A stretch of 6,201 nucleotides of DNA from contig JANOBJ010000135.1 of assembly GCA_031411575.1 (NCBI GenBank), forward strand, positions 1 through 6,201, written 5' to 3'. Under the pieces are notes generated by a model. It did not search any database. It was given only the letters and a program-made list of their open reading frames with translations, and was not told where the DNA came from. The stretch comes from JANOBJ01 sp031411575. Its GTDB lineage: Bacteria; Pseudomonadota; Gammaproteobacteria; Burkholderiales; Burkholderiaceae_C. The translations under genes were made by a program, and so were the position numbers. Shown here one piece after another: positions 5,365 through 6,201 of this stretch; within the stretch, counting starts at the first letter, position 1; every line of letters starts with the position of its first letter.

Positions 5365-6158
5365 GCCTGCCTCCGCAAGTTCGACACATCGTCCACCGAT
5401 CCCAGGTAGGCTTCGATCACGCCGGGATCGTTTTGCACCTCGCGCGGCGTGCCCATGGCCAGCACCTCGCCCTGGTTCATGGCCAGCACGCGGTCGGATA
5501 CCTTGGACACCAGCGTCATGTCGTGCTCGACCATCAGCACGGTGATGCCCAGGTCATTCTTGATGTCCTGAATCCAGAACGCCATGTCGTCGGTTTCCTC
5601 CACGTTGAGGCCTGAGGACGGCTCGTCCAGCAGCAGCAGCTTGGGCTCCGTGCACAGCGCCCGGGCCAGCTCAACCACCTTGCGCACGCCGTAGGGCAGC
5701 CCGGCGACCATGGAGTCGCGGTGGTGCTGCAAATCCAGGAACTCAATCACCTTCTCGGCCTTCTCGCGGGCCTCTACCTCGGCCTCGCGCGTGGCCCGGG
5801 TGAAGAACAGTTCGCTCCACAAGCCGGTCTTGCGGTGCGTGTGGCGCCCGATCAGCAGGTTGTGCAGTACGGTGGCGTGCTCAAACAGCTCGATGTTCTG
5901 GAAGGTGCGCGCGATGCCAAGCGACGCGATCTGGTGGGGCGGCAGATCGCTGAGCTTGTTGCCCTCAAATTCGATTTCGCCGGTGGTGGGCGTGTAGATG
6001 CGGCTGATCAGGTTGAACACCGTCGTCTTGCCCGCGCCATTCGGCCCGATCAGCGTGAACACCTCGCCCCGCTGCACGTCAAAGCTCACGTTGTTGACCG
6101 CCAGAACGCCACCAAAGCGCACGCTGAGATTACTGGCCGAAAGCAGGATGTCGCTCAT
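5361..6158 (-). CDS. livG: ABC transporter ATP-binding protein LivG
   Basis: A 265-aa cytoplasmic ATPase, partner of LivF. With the start at 6158, Walker A is GPNGAGKT (38-45), the Q-loop TFQNIELF (85-92), the signature is the LivG-type LPYGVRK (154-160) in place of LSGGQ, Walker B LLLLDEP (174-180) with Glu 179, and the H-loop EHDM (211-214). The segment between Q-loop and signature has the charged insertion (REAEVEAREKAEK) usual in LivG. The start at 6158 gives the standard N-terminus MSDILLSASNLSVRFGG and an ATGA overlap with a possible livM stop. An in-frame ATG at 6173 would add five residues (MGPLR) and is the alternative. Both have weak ribosome sites. The stop overlaps the ATG of the 29-aa ORF. 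Confidence 0.94.
   Translation of the reverse strand: MSDILLSASNLSVRFGGVLAVNNVSFDVQRGEVFTLIGPNGAGKTTVFNLISRIYTPTTGEIEFEGNKLSDLPPHQIASLGIARTFQNIELFEHATVLHNLLIGRHTHRKTGLWSELFFTRATREAEVEAREKAEKVIEFLDLQHHRDSMVAGLPYGVRKVVELARALCTEPKLLLLDEPSSGLNVEETDDMAFWIQDIKNDLGITVLMVEHDMTLVSKVSDRVLAMNQGEVLAMGTPREVQNDPGVIEAYLGSVDDVSNLRRQA
5370..5374 (-). promoter_or_regulatory. GGAGG ribosome site inside the end of livG
   Basis: GGAGG lies five bases before the ATG at 5364, the upstream copy of the duplicated livF start. It is probably the original livF ribosome site, now serving the 29-aa ORF. Confidence 0.5.
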
Positions 6159-6201
6159 ACGAAGTGGTCCCATTCAAGCGGCCACCGCGGAGCCGGCTTT
6201 G
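6155..6201 (-). CDS. livM: Last codons of a probable livM permease gene (partial)
   Basis: A Liv-type operon normally has the permease LivM just before LivG, and the right edge shows an open frame running into livG. Two stops fit: one frame ends KPAPRWPLEWDHFV with TGA at 6157-6155, forming ATGA with the livG start at 6158; the other ends KAGSAVAA with TGA at 6176-6174, just before the alternative livG ATG at 6173. I prefer the first because of the ATGA overlap and the short LivG N-terminus, but too little is visible to identify the protein. The name rests on gene order alone. Confidence 0.35.
   Translation of the reverse strand, partial: KPAPRWPLEWDHFV

Larger units (their letters stand above)
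5263..5365. repeat. 17-bp direct repeats flanking a 69-bp GC-rich insert at the livG/livF junction
   Basis: GCCCGACGGTGCTCATG occurs identically at 5263-5279 and 5349-5365 (+ strand), 86 bp apart. On the - strand each copy reads CATGAGCACCGTCGGGC, i.e. ATG plus the codons for MSTVG. Removing one copy with the 69 bases between (5280-5348) would restore an ATGA overlap of the livG stop with the livF start, the arrangement usual in such operons. The insert is GC-rich and contains a CCCCC-TGA-GGGGG hairpin. This looks like a small element insertion with target duplication, or a duplication event; which of the two is inference. Confidence 0.75.

Noticed and set aside
5279..5389. N-terminal extension of livF to an ATG at 5389
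   Set aside because: Would overlap livG, adds Arg/Cys/His-rich residues unlike LivF, and lacks support against the start at 5278, which has a ribosome site.
1..6201. CRISPR arrays, tRNA/rRNA genes, transposase genes, phage or defence genes
   Set aside because: No regular spaced repeats, no cloverleaf-like or rRNA-like stretches recognised, and all substantial genes are transport or acyl-CoA metabolism enzymes.

Overview
The window is GC-rich with dense, tightly packed genes. Its gene content and dispersed GC-rich repeats look like a Burkholderiales bacterium, most likely Comamonadaceae (Acidovorax/Variovorax/Polaromonas type). That assignment is inferred from protein style and remembered repeat motifs, not from a database match.

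Layout. On the + strand, bases 1-1142 hold the 3' part of an acyl-CoA dehydrogenase gene, overlapping by ATGA a hotdog-fold acyl-CoA thioesterase gene of the YigI type. Bases 1143-1300 are a convergent intergenic gap with an AT-rich hairpin, a fragment of a GC-rich repeat and a strong intrinsic terminator. On the - strand, bases 6201 down to 1301 hold a five-gene run in transcription order: the last codons of a probable livM permease gene, livG, livF, a long-chain acyl-CoA synthetase (AMP-forming, 618 aa), and a secreted periplasmic substrate-binding protein of the LivJ/LivK class. A 153-bp gap before the last gene may carry a secondary promoter.

How the genes fit together. The ABC importer (binding protein, two ATPases, permeases off the right edge) belongs to the hydrophobic/branched-chain amino acid (HAAT) family. 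A fatty-acyl-CoA ligase gene sits inside its operon, and an acyl-CoA dehydrogenase and acyl-CoA thioesterase converge on it. Together they suggest uptake of a carboxylic acid (fatty, branched or aromatic-chain), CoA activation and oxidation, rather than plain leucine/isoleucine/valine transport. The true substrate cannot be read from the sequence.

The most unusual feature is the livG/livF junction. A 17-bp direct repeat that includes the ATGA start/stop site flanks a 69-bp GC-rich insert, giving two copies of the livF start. The insert creates a 29-codon ORF whose start overlaps the livG stop and whose stop overlaps the real livF start, so translational coupling seems preserved through an 86-bp expansion. 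Related GC-rich motifs appear at the left edge, inside the acyl-CoA dehydrogenase reading frame, and after the thioesterase gene. Otherwise this is an ordinary catabolic/transport locus, and I see no defence system, CRISPR array, tRNA or rRNA.
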